The notes under the pieces: model-generated | What the model saw: only the letters and a program-made list of their open reading frames with translations | What the model was told of the DNA's origin: nothing | The model's database searches: none | Source of the DNA: Acetobacter estunensis | GTDB taxonomy: Bacteria > Pseudomonadota > Alphaproteobacteria > Acetobacterales > Acetobacteraceae | Assembly: GCF_019083805.1 (NCBI RefSeq) | Contig: NZ_JAHRDV010000010.1 | Span: 1 to 64,000, forward strand | Length of the DNA: 64,000 nt | Direction of reading: 5' to 3' | Shown: in pieces, positions 24,738 to 35,218 of the stretch | Numbering within the stretch: the stretch's first letter is position 1 | Layout of the letters: each line of letters begins with the position of its first letter | Program-made: the position numbers and the translations under genes

Positions 24738-26878
24738 CCTCCGTTCCCCAGCAGGCGGCCACTGACGTTTTCCGCGCTCTGCCACCGGATGCTCCCCTGC
24801 GCATGGACGTGCAGGATCTGCACGCGGCACCCGATCGACATGGGCGTGACGCCACGCCGTCCACCGAGCCGAAGCTGATCGCACTCCGTCGCTTTGCCGT
24901 CATCGGCTCGGCTCTGGCGCTCACAGCCTATGGCGCGTGGCAGACGCATCTCGTGCTCGACGCTAACGGCGCATCCGTGCTGGGCGTCATCATGGAAGTG
25001 CTGTTCGTCCTGCTCTTCTTCTGGATCGCGCTGTCTTTCACATCCGCGCTGGGCGGATTCTGGTCGCTTCTCACCGGGGGTGGCCTCGGCCTTGGCATCA
25101 CAAAGGCTGGCCCCCTGCCGTCCCTGAACACCCGCACCGCCCTCCTGATGCCCACCTACAACGAAGACCCGCATCGGGTCATGGCGGGATTACGGGCCAT
25201 CCACGACAGCCTGCGCGAGACGGGACAGGCGGATCGGTTCGATATCTTCATTCTTTCCGACACCACCAACCCCGATGTCTGGGTGGCGGAAGAAGCCGCG
25301 TTCCTCAAACTGCGCCACGACACGAACGATGCGGCGCACATCTTCTATCGCCGCCGTCCCAAGAACACGGAACGCAAGGCCGGCAACATCGGCGAATGGG
25401 TCCGTCGCTTCGGCGCGGCCTATCCGCTGATGGTCACGCTGGACGCGGACTCCGTAATGGATGGCCGCACGCTGGTGCGCATTACTGCCGCCATGGAACG
25501 CAATCCCGGCGTGGGTCTGATTCAGACATTGCCTGTCATCACGGGCGGCACGACGCTGTTTGCCCGCATGCAGCAGTTCGCAGGACGTGTGTATGGGCCG
25601 CTGATCGCCCACGGCATCGCATGGTGGCATGGGGCCAGCAGCAATTACTGGGGTCACAACGCCGTCATACGGACCGCTGCCTTCGCCGAACAAGCGGGAC
25701 TCCCGGCGCTTCCGGGCCGCAAGCCTTTCGGCGGCCATATCCTCAGCCACGACTTCGTGGAGGCCGCATTGATGCGACGCGGCGGCTGGGCCATTCACAT
25801 GGTTCCCGCCCTATCGGGTTCATACGAGGAAAGTCCGCCCTCCCTCACCGATGTTGCGATCCGTGACCGCCGCTGGTGTCAGGGCAATCTCCAGCACTAC
25901 AAGGTGCTGCCCACCAAAGGACTGAGCTGGGTCAGTCGGATGCACATGATCGTGGGCATCTCGGCCTATCTCACATCGCCCCTGTGGCTGATCTTTCTGC
26001 TGGTGGGCATCCTGATCTCGCTTCAGGCGCATTTCGTGCGGCCAGAATATTTCGGGGACACCAAGACGCTTTATCCGCACTGGCCGCAGGTCGATCCAGT
26101 GCGAGCAAAGTTCGTGTTCATCGCCACGATGGCGATCCTGCTTGCCCCCAAACTGTTCGCCTATATCGCCCTGCTGTTCGATCGCGCCTCCCTCAAGGGT
26201 TGCGGCGGCATGATCCGCACTGCGGCCTCCGTGCTGGTGGAAACCCTCATCGGCGGTCTGATCGCGCCGATTGCAATGCTGATTCAGACAAGTGGCGTCA
26301 TCTCGATCCTCAGCGGACAGGATTCGGGCTGGAATGCCCAGCGACGCGATGACGGCGGCATCCCGCTAAGCACCATCGTGCGCGGATACTGGCGCTACAC
26401 CCTCTTCGGCGTGATCCTCGGCGCCTGTGCATGGGCCGTGTCGTTTTCGCTGTTTCTGTGGATGACGCCGGTGCTGATCGGGCTGGTGCTGGCCATTCCA
26501 CTGGCGGCCATTACCGGAAGTCGCGACGTGGGACAGGCTTTCCGTCGCGCAGGGCTGCTGCTGGTGCCCGAAGAAACGCATCCTCCCGAGGTTCTGGTGG
26601 AAGCGGCTCAGGCTATCGCCGCACCCGGGTCGGATTTACCGGAAGAAGCCATGGCAGCACTGCGCTCCGATCCCGCGCTGCTGGCCGCCCACCGCGCCAT
26701 GCTGCCACCGCCTCGCAAACCGGGGGACCCGATTGACCCGGACCAGCTTGTCGGCGTGCTGAAAGTGGACGAAGCGCGCTCGCTCACCGAGGCGGAACGC
26801 AAACTGACGCCCAAGGAAAAAGCAGCCGCGTTGGGGACCGTCTCAGCACTTGAGCGTCTGGAAACGCTGCCGCTTTAG
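24713..26878 (+). CDS. opgH: Glucan biosynthesis glucosyltransferase H
   Basis: OpgH (MdoH) is an inner-membrane family 2 glycosyltransferase that polymerises UDP-glucose into the linear backbone of osmoregulated periplasmic glucans. The catalytic domain shows MPTYNEDPHRV, the LDADSVMDG metal-binding DxD-type motif and the RRWCQGN (QxxRW-type) acceptor motif. Membrane helices lie before (residues 60-115) and after (about 400-610) the domain. Its ATG lies 25 bases inside the end of opgD, indicating translational coupling. At 721 residues it is somewhat shorter than the E. coli protein. Confidence 0.95.
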   Translation: MDVSLDTVTSVPQQAATDVFRALPPDAPLRMDVQDLHAAPDRHGRDATPSTEPKLIALRRFAVIGSALALTAYGAWQTHLVLDANGASVLGVIMEVLFVLLFFWIALSFTSALGGFWSLLTGGGLGLGITKAGPLPSLNTRTALLMPTYNEDPHRVMAGLRAIHDSLRETGQADRFDIFILSDTTNPDVWVAEEAAFLKLRHDTNDAAHIFYRRRPKNTERKAGNIGEWVRRFGAAYPLMVTLDADSVMDGRTLVRITAAMERNPGVGLIQTLPVITGGTTLFARMQQFAGRVYGPLIAHGIAWWHGASSNYWGHNAVIRTAAFAEQAGLPALPGRKPFGGHILSHDFVEAALMRRGGWAIHMVPALSGSYEESPPSLTDVAIRDRRWCQGNLQHYKVLPTKGLSWVSRMHMIVGISAYLTSPLWLIFLLVGILISLQAHFVRPEYFGDTKTLYPHWPQVDPVRAKFVFIATMAILLAPKLFAYIALLFDRASLKGCGGMIRTAASVLVETLIGGLIAPIAMLIQTSGVISILSGQDSGWNAQRRDDGGIPLSTIVRGYWRYTLFGVILGACAWAVSFSLFLWMTPVLIGLVLAIPLAAITGSRDVGQAFRRAGLLLVPEETHPPEVLVEAAQAIAAPGSDLPEEAMAALRSDPALLAAHRAMLPPPRKPGDPIDPDQLVGVLKVDEARSLTEAERKLTPKEKAAALGTVSALERLETLPL

Positions 26879-26936
26879 CGAGACAGTCCCCAGTCCACGG
26901 AGCGTTCGCGCTCCTTCACCTGACCTGTCTGTGCCC

Positions 26937-28394
26937 TCAATGCGTCAGGTGAAGGGCGCTGTCCGCAATGATCGTGTCGAACACGGACGAGAGGGCCTGC
27001 TTGATAGCGGGACCATCATCGGCCTGAATGAAATCGGTGCTGGCAGAAGCACAGGTCTGCATGGTGTACTGCATGCTGCCTTCGCCCGTTCCATCGAATG
27101 GTGCCACCAGCGCGTCATAAAGCGTGTTACCGGGAATGGGATAATAGGGAACCAGAACAGAAAAGAGACGCACGCCCTTGTTCTTCAGCGCCGTGCAGGC
27201 TGCGCCATAATTCACGTCCACAGCCGTATGCCACTTACCACTGGCCGAATAGAGTTCCTCGGCCCCGTCTGAAATAAAAATGATATAGGTTTTCATGCTG
27301 GAGGATGAGGATCCATCCCCAACATTCTGAAGATCGGTGGCTACCTGTTGCAAAGCCGCCTGTGTTTTCGTGTAACCGCCATTGTAATCCGCCCAGTCCG
27401 AAGGAGACCGGTTGGGATTGTTATACTGATTGGCAAAAGGCGTAGCATCTTCGATATCCACATTGGCGGCAGCGCTCGTAGCCTGGGAAAGGTCCGTAGT
27501 CGGGAGCACCACACGGGAGAATACGGTGCCAAACGTGTCGATCCCAACCGTGATGTGATTACGGTCATCCTGAGCATATTGAACGAGCTGAGAAACGAAC
27601 GCCTGCAGAGACTGACTGACATAATCGATTTTCAGGCTGATCCCCGATGCCTTTGCGACAGTCCGCATGTCGCAGGGAGGGCGCCAGACACTATACCAGC
27701 CGGATCCCTGCCATTGGCCAGCACTCGCCAGAACACAGTTATTACTGATGGCGTCGTATCCATGCGGATCGTGACAGGCAAAGGCGCATTGACCCGGACC
27801 GTTCTCCAATTGCTGGATGTCCGAAGGTGTGCCGCCAATTCCCATCGAATTGGAAATATCCACAAGAAACAACACCTGAATATAGGAATTGCCCTGCGCC
27901 ATGGTGGCCGTTGACTGAACGGATACGGTCTTATTGCCTGCAGGCAACAGTCCAGAAAAGAACAACTTTGGCGTCTGGCTTAGAGCGACGGTAACGCTGC
28001 CCGAATAACTTGTCTGGGGTGTGTAGCTGACAGACACCGATGGAACGGAAGAAAGGCCACTGATCTGTGCATTGGCCGTAACCATTGACTGAGCTGTCGT
28101 ACGAGCGACGGCCAACGCGGCGTCTGTGGTCGTGCTGCTGCCTGATGCCAGACTGTTGTTGGCCTGCTTCGCTGCCTGCAGAGAGGCGGCATCCGCCAGC
28201 GACTGCAATTTGCTGCGGGTATTGACCACCGTGCCCAGATCCACCGCCGCCGCGACCCCGAGCATGACGGGAAGCGCAGACAGTGCGGCGACCACCATCA
28301 CGCTCCCACGACGGCACATCCACCATTTCGTCAGGGCGCGAACAAGAAAACGGGAGAGATACAGAGAAGAAAAGTCAGGGGGGCGCAAACGCAC
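26937..28394 (-). CDS. TadG-like pilus-assembly/von Willebrand factor A protein
   Basis: The N-terminus carries the Tad/TadE-like segment: RRGSVMVVAALSALPVMLGVAAAVDLG as a single membrane anchor, followed by the KLQSLADAASLQAAK helix. After about 170 residues comes a von Willebrand factor A domain with the metal site LVDISNSMG (DxSxS) and the strand YIIFISDGAEEL. Such TadG-like proteins belong to Flp pilus systems or act as stand-alone surface proteins. No tad genes are nearby. The start is GTG at 28394 with a GAGAG just upstream; internal starts cannot be excluded. A second member is encoded at 61005-62636. Confidence 0.85.
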   Translation of the reverse strand: MRLRPPDFSSLYLSRFLVRALTKWWMCRRGSVMVVAALSALPVMLGVAAAVDLGTVVNTRSKLQSLADAASLQAAKQANNSLASGSSTTTDAALAVARTTAQSMVTANAQISGLSSVPSVSVSYTPQTSYSGSVTVALSQTPKLFFSGLLPAGNKTVSVQSTATMAQGNSYIQVLFLVDISNSMGIGGTPSDIQQLENGPGQCAFACHDPHGYDAISNNCVLASAGQWQGSGWYSVWRPPCDMRTVAKASGISLKIDYVSQSLQAFVSQLVQYAQDDRNHITVGIDTFGTVFSRVVLPTTDLSQATSAAANVDIEDATPFANQYNNPNRSPSDWADYNGGYTKTQAALQQVATDLQNVGDGSSSSSMKTYIIFISDGAEELYSASGKWHTAVDVNYGAACTALKNKGVRLFSVLVPYYPIPGNTLYDALVAPFDGTGEGSMQYTMQTCASASTDFIQADDGPAIKQALSSVFDTIIADSALHLTH

Positions 28395-28748
28395 CTCTCT
28401 TGAAGAGCCTATAAAAAAAGAAGCGTTTTCCGGCGCATCTGCCCCTTCACAGTGGCAACGCGATCAGCCGGCAGTGGGATTTCCTCTTTCATCAGCAAAA
28501 GATTAATTTCCTCTCTACAGCCGGCATTCGATATCTTTTTTCGATAAAACCTCCTGCAATGTCAGCATTCCCAAATATTGCTCCGAACATGTCTCAACAC
28601 AGCCTCACCAAAGATTTACTGCGACTTGAGAATGCAAGTCATTTCTGCTATTACATTGAGAAATAAAGGATTTTCTTCTTGCGTGCCTCACAGAATCTGA
28701 CGTAGAGACAGGGCAGGAAACATTCCCCACACGAAGGAAGATGCCCTC
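28395..28748. other. Intergenic region between TadG-like gene and bfr
   Basis: These 354 bases form the divergent promoter region. No small gene is supported. The segment TTGAGAATGCAAGTCATTTCT (28626-28646) has imperfect dyad symmetry and resembles a degenerate iron-regulator site. A short AT-rich repeat TATCTTTTTTCGATA lies at about 28532-28546. Confidence 0.45.
28626..28646. promoter_or_regulatory. Possible degenerate iron-responsive site upstream of bfr
   Basis: GAGAATG and CATTTCT flank a 5-base centre in an arrangement loosely like a Fur box, about 100 bases before the bacterioferritin ATG. Several mismatches make this weak; Irr or Fur control of bfr is known in other alphaproteobacteria. 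Confidence 0.25.
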
Positions 28749-29234
28749 ATGGCCGTCAAAGATCCCAAGGTGATCGAGCACCTCAACATTCAGCTCACCA
28801 ACGAACTGACCGCGATCAACCAGTACTTCCTGCACGCGCGCACGCTGAACCACTGGGGCGTGACCCTGCTGGGCAAAAAGGAATATGAGGAATCCATCGA
28901 AGAGATGCGTCACGCCGACTGGCTGATCGAGCGCATTCTCTATCTCGGTGGCCTGCCGAACGTGCAGCGCTACAACACCGTTCTGATCGGTCAGAACGTC
29001 AAGGAAATCCTTGAATGCGACCTCAAGCTCGAAGAAAAGGCGCTGGCCGATCTTCGTGAAGGCATCGCCTACTGCGAGAGCGTGCGCGACTACGTCTCAC
29101 GTGACCTGCTGCTCAAGATCCTCGACAACGAGGAAGAGCATGAGGACTACCTCGACCGTCAGTTCGACCTCATCAAGCAGATCGGCATCGAGCGCTACAT
29201 TCAGCTCAATTCTGCACCCGCCAACGAGGAATAA
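28749..29234 (+). CDS. bfr: Bacterioferritin
   Basis: Bacterioferritin forms a 24-mer shell that oxidises and stores iron and binds haem between subunits. The ferroxidase ligands are all present by alignment to the E. coli protein: Glu19, Glu52, His55, Glu95, Glu128 and His131. Met53 in EEMRHAD is the haem ligand. Length is 161 residues. A GAAGGAAG site precedes the ATG. A strong bidirectional terminator separates it from the convergent Fur-box gene. Confidence 0.97.
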   Translation: MAVKDPKVIEHLNIQLTNELTAINQYFLHARTLNHWGVTLLGKKEYEESIEEMRHADWLIERILYLGGLPNVQRYNTVLIGQNVKEILECDLKLEEKALADLREGIAYCESVRDYVSRDLLLKILDNEEEHEDYLDRQFDLIKQIGIERYIQLNSAPANEE

Positions 29235-29271
29235 GCCGTCCACGCCAGCAAGTTTGGCCTGAGACGTCTGC

Positions 29272-29320
29272 AAAACGCCGGTTTCCATCGTCTGTCATGG
29301 CGGAAGGAAACCGGCGTTTT
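29272..29320 (+). terminator. Bidirectional terminator after bfr
   Basis: A perfect 15-bp stem, AAAACGCCGGTTTCC (29272-29286) and its complement (29306-29320), gives T-runs on both strands. It lies between convergent bfr and the minus-strand gene at 29335 and should stop both. Confidence 0.85.
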
Positions 29321-29334
29321 ATCGTTTAGAACCT

Positions 29335-29970
29335 TCATCCAACGGCGCAGGTCTGTGTCGCCCCATGGGGCCAGAGAACCTGAGCCAGCCTCATGTCCTG
29401 AGAGCGCCAGCGCGACAGCGTGGCCAGCGATGCAGCCGCTACAAGAACGTCACTTTCCAGCGCCATATCACGCGGCCTTCGGGTGATGGTCACAGATCGC
29501 TCAGGAATCGCCTGCGTTTCACCCAGCATATCCGTCCTCGTGCAGGCCCGGCTCAGCAGCCAATAGCCCGCCGAAGCCAGACAGGCGCCGAGCTGCATCA
29601 TCGCCTCGGCAAAGGATGTGATCACATGCCGCTGGGGAAACAGGCGCCGCAAGGTAGCCCGCAACCCCTTCTCGTCACCTTTCTGAGCGAGCGCCGTCGC
29701 GTCCAGGAGCGCCATTTCCGTGGAACTGACAGCCCCACAACCTCTCATCCTGACATCGGGCGGCATCACCCCGGCGCCGGAGCAGCGATCCAACGCATGG
29801 CGGAAAGCCGTTCCCAGTGCGTCGATATCCTCGCGGAAGAACATGCCCCCCAAAGAGCCGAATCCCATCCGGCAGAAAGGCCGTCCGGGCCCGACCAGAT
29901 AGCGCAGCATCCAGACCGCCACGCGCTCATCGGCAGAAAGTTCGTGCAGAATATCGGAAGTCGCGATCAT
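29335..29970 (-). CDS. Uncharacterised protein under a Fur-box-like site
   Basis: The 211-residue protein has no signal peptide and no family I recognise. It contains a Gly-rich segment (RMGFGSLGGMFFRED), a helix-rich middle with a Cys-containing MRGCGAVSSTE stretch, and scattered Cys residues. It lacks the C-terminal CC...CxxC iron-sulfur motif of the ferric reductase FhuF. A GAGGA site lies six bases before the ATG. Location next to bfr and the palindrome at 30018-30048 point to iron-regulated expression, so a role in iron release or reduction is a fair guess but only that. Confidence 0.7.
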   Translation of the reverse strand: MIATSDILHELSADERVAVWMLRYLVGPGRPFCRMGFGSLGGMFFREDIDALGTAFRHALDRCSGAGVMPPDVRMRGCGAVSSTEMALLDATALAQKGDEKGLRATLRRLFPQRHVITSFAEAMMQLGACLASAGYWLLSRACTRTDMLGETQAIPERSVTITRRPRDMALESDVLVAAASLATLSRWRSQDMRLAQVLWPHGATQTCAVG

Positions 29971-30017
29971 GGCATTCCTCGGACCTGATGGCCCGTCCCT
30001 CCTCGTGATGTCTCACC

Positions 30018-30048
30018 TTAATTGCAAACCATTCTCATTTGCAATTAA
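30018..30048. promoter_or_regulatory. Fur-box-like palindrome
   Basis: An 11-bp perfect inverted repeat, TTAATTGCAAA and TTTGCAATTAA, flanks CCATTCTCA. Read on the minus strand it contains TGCAAATGAGAATGG, the form of Fur boxes in Gram-negative bacteria. A second partial copy (ATGAGAGTGATTT on the minus strand) lies just upstream at about 30048-30062. It sits 48-78 bases before the ATG at 29970. Confidence 0.65.
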
Positions 30049-30102
30049 AAATCACTCTCATCCGATCACGATCTCAACTGTTTCCGTGAAGAGAGCAGCT
30101 CC

Positions 30103-32274
30103 TCATTCCGCCTGCGCCAATGGAAGATTCGGAACGCCGTGTCGTCCCGGGCGCATCACCCACGGACGCGCACCCGTCCACGCCCGATCCGACACGATCT
30201 TGATCTTCCCCGCTTCAAGCCAGATCGCTTCCGCGCCCTCACGCCAGACCGTGAACCGGTCGATCCGCGGAACATCGCGACATGACGCCCGCGCGGGTGA
30301 GACGCTCACGAACAGATCCATGCCATCGCACAAGCCGGGCGGCACCAGATGCGTTCCATCCGAATCGTCCATCAGACGCAAGAGAAGGGACTGACCATGC
30401 CGGGACAACACGCACAGACCGGGTGCGCCGTCCTCTCCACAGATCAGATCGCCACTGGCGCTTTCACTCGTGGGCAGCAGCATCTCCGTCACAGGTCGTC
30501 CGAAAGCCTGCCCCAACTCCCGCCGCTCGAACCATGCATCCCGCGACCGGCCAGCCACCAGAAGCTGCCCGCCGTCCCGCACCACTACGACACCTCCATC
30601 GGGCGCCACCACCACATCCGGCAATGTGTGACAGAAGGGTGAAAGAAAACCGACCAGCATGGGCAGCAGCCCCAGTAACCGCCAGCGCCGCGTCCACAGA
30701 CACAACCAGCACAACCCCAGCAGGAACAGCGTCAGCCCCCAGCCCGGCGTCATTGGAACAGCCAGACGGGCCGCAGGCCAACCGGCCACAGTGCGAGCCA
30801 GCCAGATGATGCCCTCGATCCCCCAGCCCATCGGTACAAGCGCCAGCGTTTCCAGATGCAGCGGCATCAGCAGTAACGCGATCAGCCCCGCTGGCATCAC
30901 CCACAGCGCCGTCATCGGCACTGCCACAAGGTTCGCCACCACGAAAAAAGGCTGGATTTCTCCAAAATGCGCCATGGAAACCGGCAGCGTCGCCCCGCCC
31001 GCCAGAAGGCTGGTCAGCGCGAGCGTCGTGACATGCACCCCGAAGCGGCGACTCACCCCGCCCTCGCCATGCAGGCGGCGTAATGGCTGGCGCAACACCT
31101 CGTAACCCGCGATCAACGCCATGACAGCGGCAAACGACATCTGAAACGGCACATCCAACAAAACGGACGGTCCCATCAGCAGCAGAACAAGCGCCGCCAC
31201 CGCCAGCCCACGCATCGACGCAGCATTTCGTCCGGTCAGCAGGGCCAGAACCACCAGACACGCCATCACCAGACTGCGCAGGGCGGGAAGATGCAGCCCC
31301 GTCATCGCCACATACAGCACACCGCCCGCCAGCCCGCAGAGAGCGGCTATTTCCTTGCAGGGCCACCGCAACGCCACCCACTCGATAGCCGCCAAACCGT
31401 AGCGCGCCACCGTCACCACGAACCCCATCACGATACCCAGATGCAGCCCGGCCACGGCCAGAAGGTGCGCAAGGCCGGATGCGGCGAACGCCTCCCGATC
31501 CATCTGAGGAATGGCGCTGGAAAGGCCGACAAGCAACGTCGCAGCAATGGCACCGTTGGTGCCCGGCAACACGGCGTGAATGCGTGCTCCAATCCCTTCG
31601 CGCAGGCGCTCCCACAAGGAAGACGCGCGTTTTTCCACACCCGTATCGCCCGTCACCACGGTCGCGGCATTGAGGGCACGTCCGGTTCCAGCCTCCCCTT
31701 TGAACCAAGCCTCCCGTTGCAGATCGCGGGCACCGGGCATTACCAGAAAAGGCGGCGCCGTCAGCAAAGCCCGCACCCGCAGATCGTCACCCGCCGCCAG
31801 CACCAGCGGGTCGTCGTTGCGCAGACGGATGCGCAGCGTGCGGGCCAACGGCGCCATGCCGTCATCCACCCATGTCTCGAAGCGCACATTCGCAAGCGTC
31901 ACGCGCCGCCCACCGCTTTCCACGCCTTCACGTGGGGCAAGCTGGTCCACCGCCCGAACGTGCCCGGTCAGCATGACGGCGCGACGTGGCAGTTCCGGCA
32001 TGGGCGGCAGGCGGTGACACTCCGTCCACGCCGCCAGAAAACCGAGCGACAGGCACAGCACCACACATCCCGCCACACGGGCGCCAATCCGATACCAACC
32101 GTATATGAGAATAAAAACGGAAAAACCCGCGCTCAGCAGCGCGGGCCAAAACACCGGCTCATGACGTGGCCGAAAATAAAGCAGCACACCGAAGGCCACG
32201 CACACCGGCAACCGATGTCGTTCAGAGAGAAGGCGCTCTTCCAGCCACCCAACGATCTCGGTCATCAAGCGCAT
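30103..32274 (-). CDS. comEC: ComEC/Rec2-type DNA uptake channel protein
   Basis: ComEC forms the inner-membrane channel for single-stranded DNA during natural transformation. The N-terminal DUF4131 region and OB-like domain (residues 95-215) precede the competence domain. Its core motif GLAHLLAVAGLHLGIVMG is near residue 270, and TGLHLPALRS and LLDVPFQMSFAAVMAL follow. The C-terminal 130 residues occupy the place of the metallo-beta-lactamase domain but lack an obvious HxHxDH motif, which is common for shortened alphaproteobacterial forms. No other competence genes are adjacent. Confidence 0.88.
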   Translation of the reverse strand: MRLMTEIVGWLEERLLSERHRLPVCVAFGVLLYFRPRHEPVFWPALLSAGFSVFILIYGWYRIGARVAGCVVLCLSLGFLAAWTECHRLPPMPELPRRAVMLTGHVRAVDQLAPREGVESGGRRVTLANVRFETWVDDGMAPLARTLRIRLRNDDPLVLAAGDDLRVRALLTAPPFLVMPGARDLQREAWFKGEAGTGRALNAATVVTGDTGVEKRASSLWERLREGIGARIHAVLPGTNGAIAATLLVGLSSAIPQMDREAFAASGLAHLLAVAGLHLGIVMGFVVTVARYGLAAIEWVALRWPCKEIAALCGLAGGVLYVAMTGLHLPALRSLVMACLVVLALLTGRNAASMRGLAVAALVLLLMGPSVLLDVPFQMSFAAVMALIAGYEVLRQPLRRLHGEGGVSRRFGVHVTTLALTSLLAGGATLPVSMAHFGEIQPFFVVANLVAVPMTALWVMPAGLIALLLMPLHLETLALVPMGWGIEGIIWLARTVAGWPAARLAVPMTPGWGLTLFLLGLCWLCLWTRRWRLLGLLPMLVGFLSPFCHTLPDVVVAPDGGVVVVRDGGQLLVAGRSRDAWFERRELGQAFGRPVTEMLLPTSESASGDLICGEDGAPGLCVLSRHGQSLLLRLMDDSDGTHLVPPGLCDGMDLFVSVSPARASCRDVPRIDRFTVWREGAEAIWLEAGKIKIVSDRAWTGARPWVMRPGRHGVPNLPLAQAE

Positions 32275-32358
32275 GAAACGGTACAGAGCACCATCAGCAA
32301 AGATTTACTCTTCGCACAAACGACAGTTCCCTAAGGAACTGCCGCTCAACCGTGAAAC

Positions 32359-32775
32359 TCACGGCGTCAGGGCGCGTCCTTCGGCAGCACCGAAAAACAC
32401 GTAATGAAGAAACAGATCACCGTCATATCCCTCCAGATCCGGATTGACGGCGAGATAAGCCTTGCTATCGAAGAGCTTGTTGGGCTGACGTCCCTCTCGA
32501 AAACCGACCGTCTGATAATGCGTCGCGGCATCGACGCCAGCTTCCGCCACATCCGGATAGGCTGAAAGATACCACTGCGCGTCGAAATAAAGGGCGTCGC
32601 GCACGGGCGGTACGCGCACAGGCACCACCTCTTCCACGATTTCCTCGATCACTTCAGCCGGTTTCTTTCGTGCGGAACGGGCTTTTGCGCGAGGAGCGGC
32701 TGTCCGTTCTGCCGTTTTTCCGCGGCCCGTAGCGCCCCGTGCCGCCGATGTCGTGCCCCTCGCTGCTCGTGCCAC
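32359..32775 (-). CDS. Small protein with basic tail and two YLxxxPD repeats
   Basis: The first 45 residues are rich in Ala, Arg, Lys and Gly with no signal peptide, resembling histone-like or low-complexity tails. A short acidic Glu/Val stretch follows. The rest holds two repeats of the form FDAQWYLSAYPDVA...THYQTVGFREGRQP and FDSKAYLAVNPDLE...LHYVFFGAAEGR. This roughly 35-residue repeat is seen in many bacterial proteins, often beside glycosyltransferase or secreted domains. Function is unknown. Confidence 0.65.
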   Translation of the reverse strand: MARAARGTTSAARGATGRGKTAERTAAPRAKARSARKKPAEVIEEIVEEVVPVRVPPVRDALYFDAQWYLSAYPDVAEAGVDAATHYQTVGFREGRQPNKLFDSKAYLAVNPDLEGYDGDLFLHYVFFGAAEGRALTP

Positions 32776-32934
32776 GCCTGCCTCTCCTCATCTCTGACTC
32801 TCGATCACGCGATCGTTGGCGCAATGATTAGCAACACATTTCAGAAAGACAATGCGTCAGGATCGTCGATTTGCGTTAAAAAACGCTACACAACACACAT
32901 CGTTCCTTAAAATCCGACAGGAGAACCATTCTTC

Positions 32935-34332
<1,398 letters not shown>

Positions 34333-34342
34333 GGAGCAGCGC

Positions 34343-35137
34343 CTACTGGTCCACGGCGTCGGAACGGCGAATGTCGGCCCGATCCGCCGGAGTCTCGATG
34401 CCGGTCTTGTCTGGTAGGCCGATCACCCGGACATAGATCCGGGTGGACGGGATGCCCGCATTCATCAGCACAGCCCGCACGACAAGCCCGCGACTGAGCG
34501 CCATTCGGCGCGGCCGTGAAGGATCGTTGGGCACACCACTCGCGGTCGTATCCACCAGCGCACGGGTGTCAGGCCGCTCCTTCAGCGCCTTGGCGAAGGC
34601 GAGAATGGCGTTGCGCGTCTCCGTGTTCAGGTGGTCGGAATCCGCCGCAAACGTCACACGCACGCCCCCATCGATCGGACGGCTGTCACCCTTGGCATCG
34701 GCCACAGGTTGCGGATCGGGCGGCAGAGGGAACGGATGCAGTTGCACCGGAATTTGCGGCGCCGTGAAGACCGGCGGCGGAGGTGGCGCGGGTGGAATGG
34801 TCGCCGCTACGGGTGCGTGGGAAGGCGATGCCGGTTTGGTGCCGCTAGCAGTCGCCGGTGCAGCAGGCGCCTTTTCCGAGACAGGTGCGACTTTCGCAGG
34901 TGCGGCATGCTCCACATGTTTCGTGCCGGTCCGGGCGACAGACGAGGCTTTCGGTCTTGTGGGAGAGGCCGTTTGCCGTGCGCCGCTTTTCTTTGCTGGG
35001 ACGGGACCAAGTGCATCCAGCGCGGACGTGTCGGTGGACACCTGCGCGTGCGCAAGCGGCACCGCGAGAACAAAACACCAGATACAGGCGAGAGGAAAAG
35101 CAGAAAGACGGAACGCATGCCGTTCACGCAGCAACAT
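34343..35137 (-). CDS. OmpA-like C-terminal domain protein with proline-rich linker
   Basis: An N-terminal hydrophobic segment (LSAFPLACIWCFVLAVPLAHAQ) acts as a signal peptide. A long Ala/Pro/Lys linker (residues 45-150, including a run of seven Pro) follows. The C-terminus resembles an OmpA/MotB peptidoglycan-binding domain: VTFAADSDHLNTETRNAILAFAKAL, then LSRGLVVRAVLMNAGIPSTRIYVRVIG. I start at the ATG at 35137, which has a GAGG site six bases upstream; the longer GTG frame to 35206 lacks good spacing. It likely links the outer layers to peptidoglycan. Confidence 0.75.
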   Translation of the reverse strand: MLLRERHAFRLSAFPLACIWCFVLAVPLAHAQVSTDTSALDALGPVPAKKSGARQTASPTRPKASSVARTGTKHVEHAAPAKVAPVSEKAPAAPATASGTKPASPSHAPVAATIPPAPPPPPVFTAPQIPVQLHPFPLPPDPQPVADAKGDSRPIDGGVRVTFAADSDHLNTETRNAILAFAKALKERPDTRALVDTTASGVPNDPSRPRRMALSRGLVVRAVLMNAGIPSTRIYVRVIGLPDKTGIETPADRADIRRSDAVDQ

Positions 35138-35218
35138 CAGCAACCTCATCTGGGAAACCGGCCCAAGCACAAGAGGGAAGATCGATCTGAAATGATCGTC
35201 CTTCACCTCTCCGTCGGT

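Noticed and set aside
29335..29970. Ferric reductase FhuF
   Set aside because: The C-terminal CC-x8-10-CxxC cluster that defines FhuF is absent, so the iron context alone does not justify the name.
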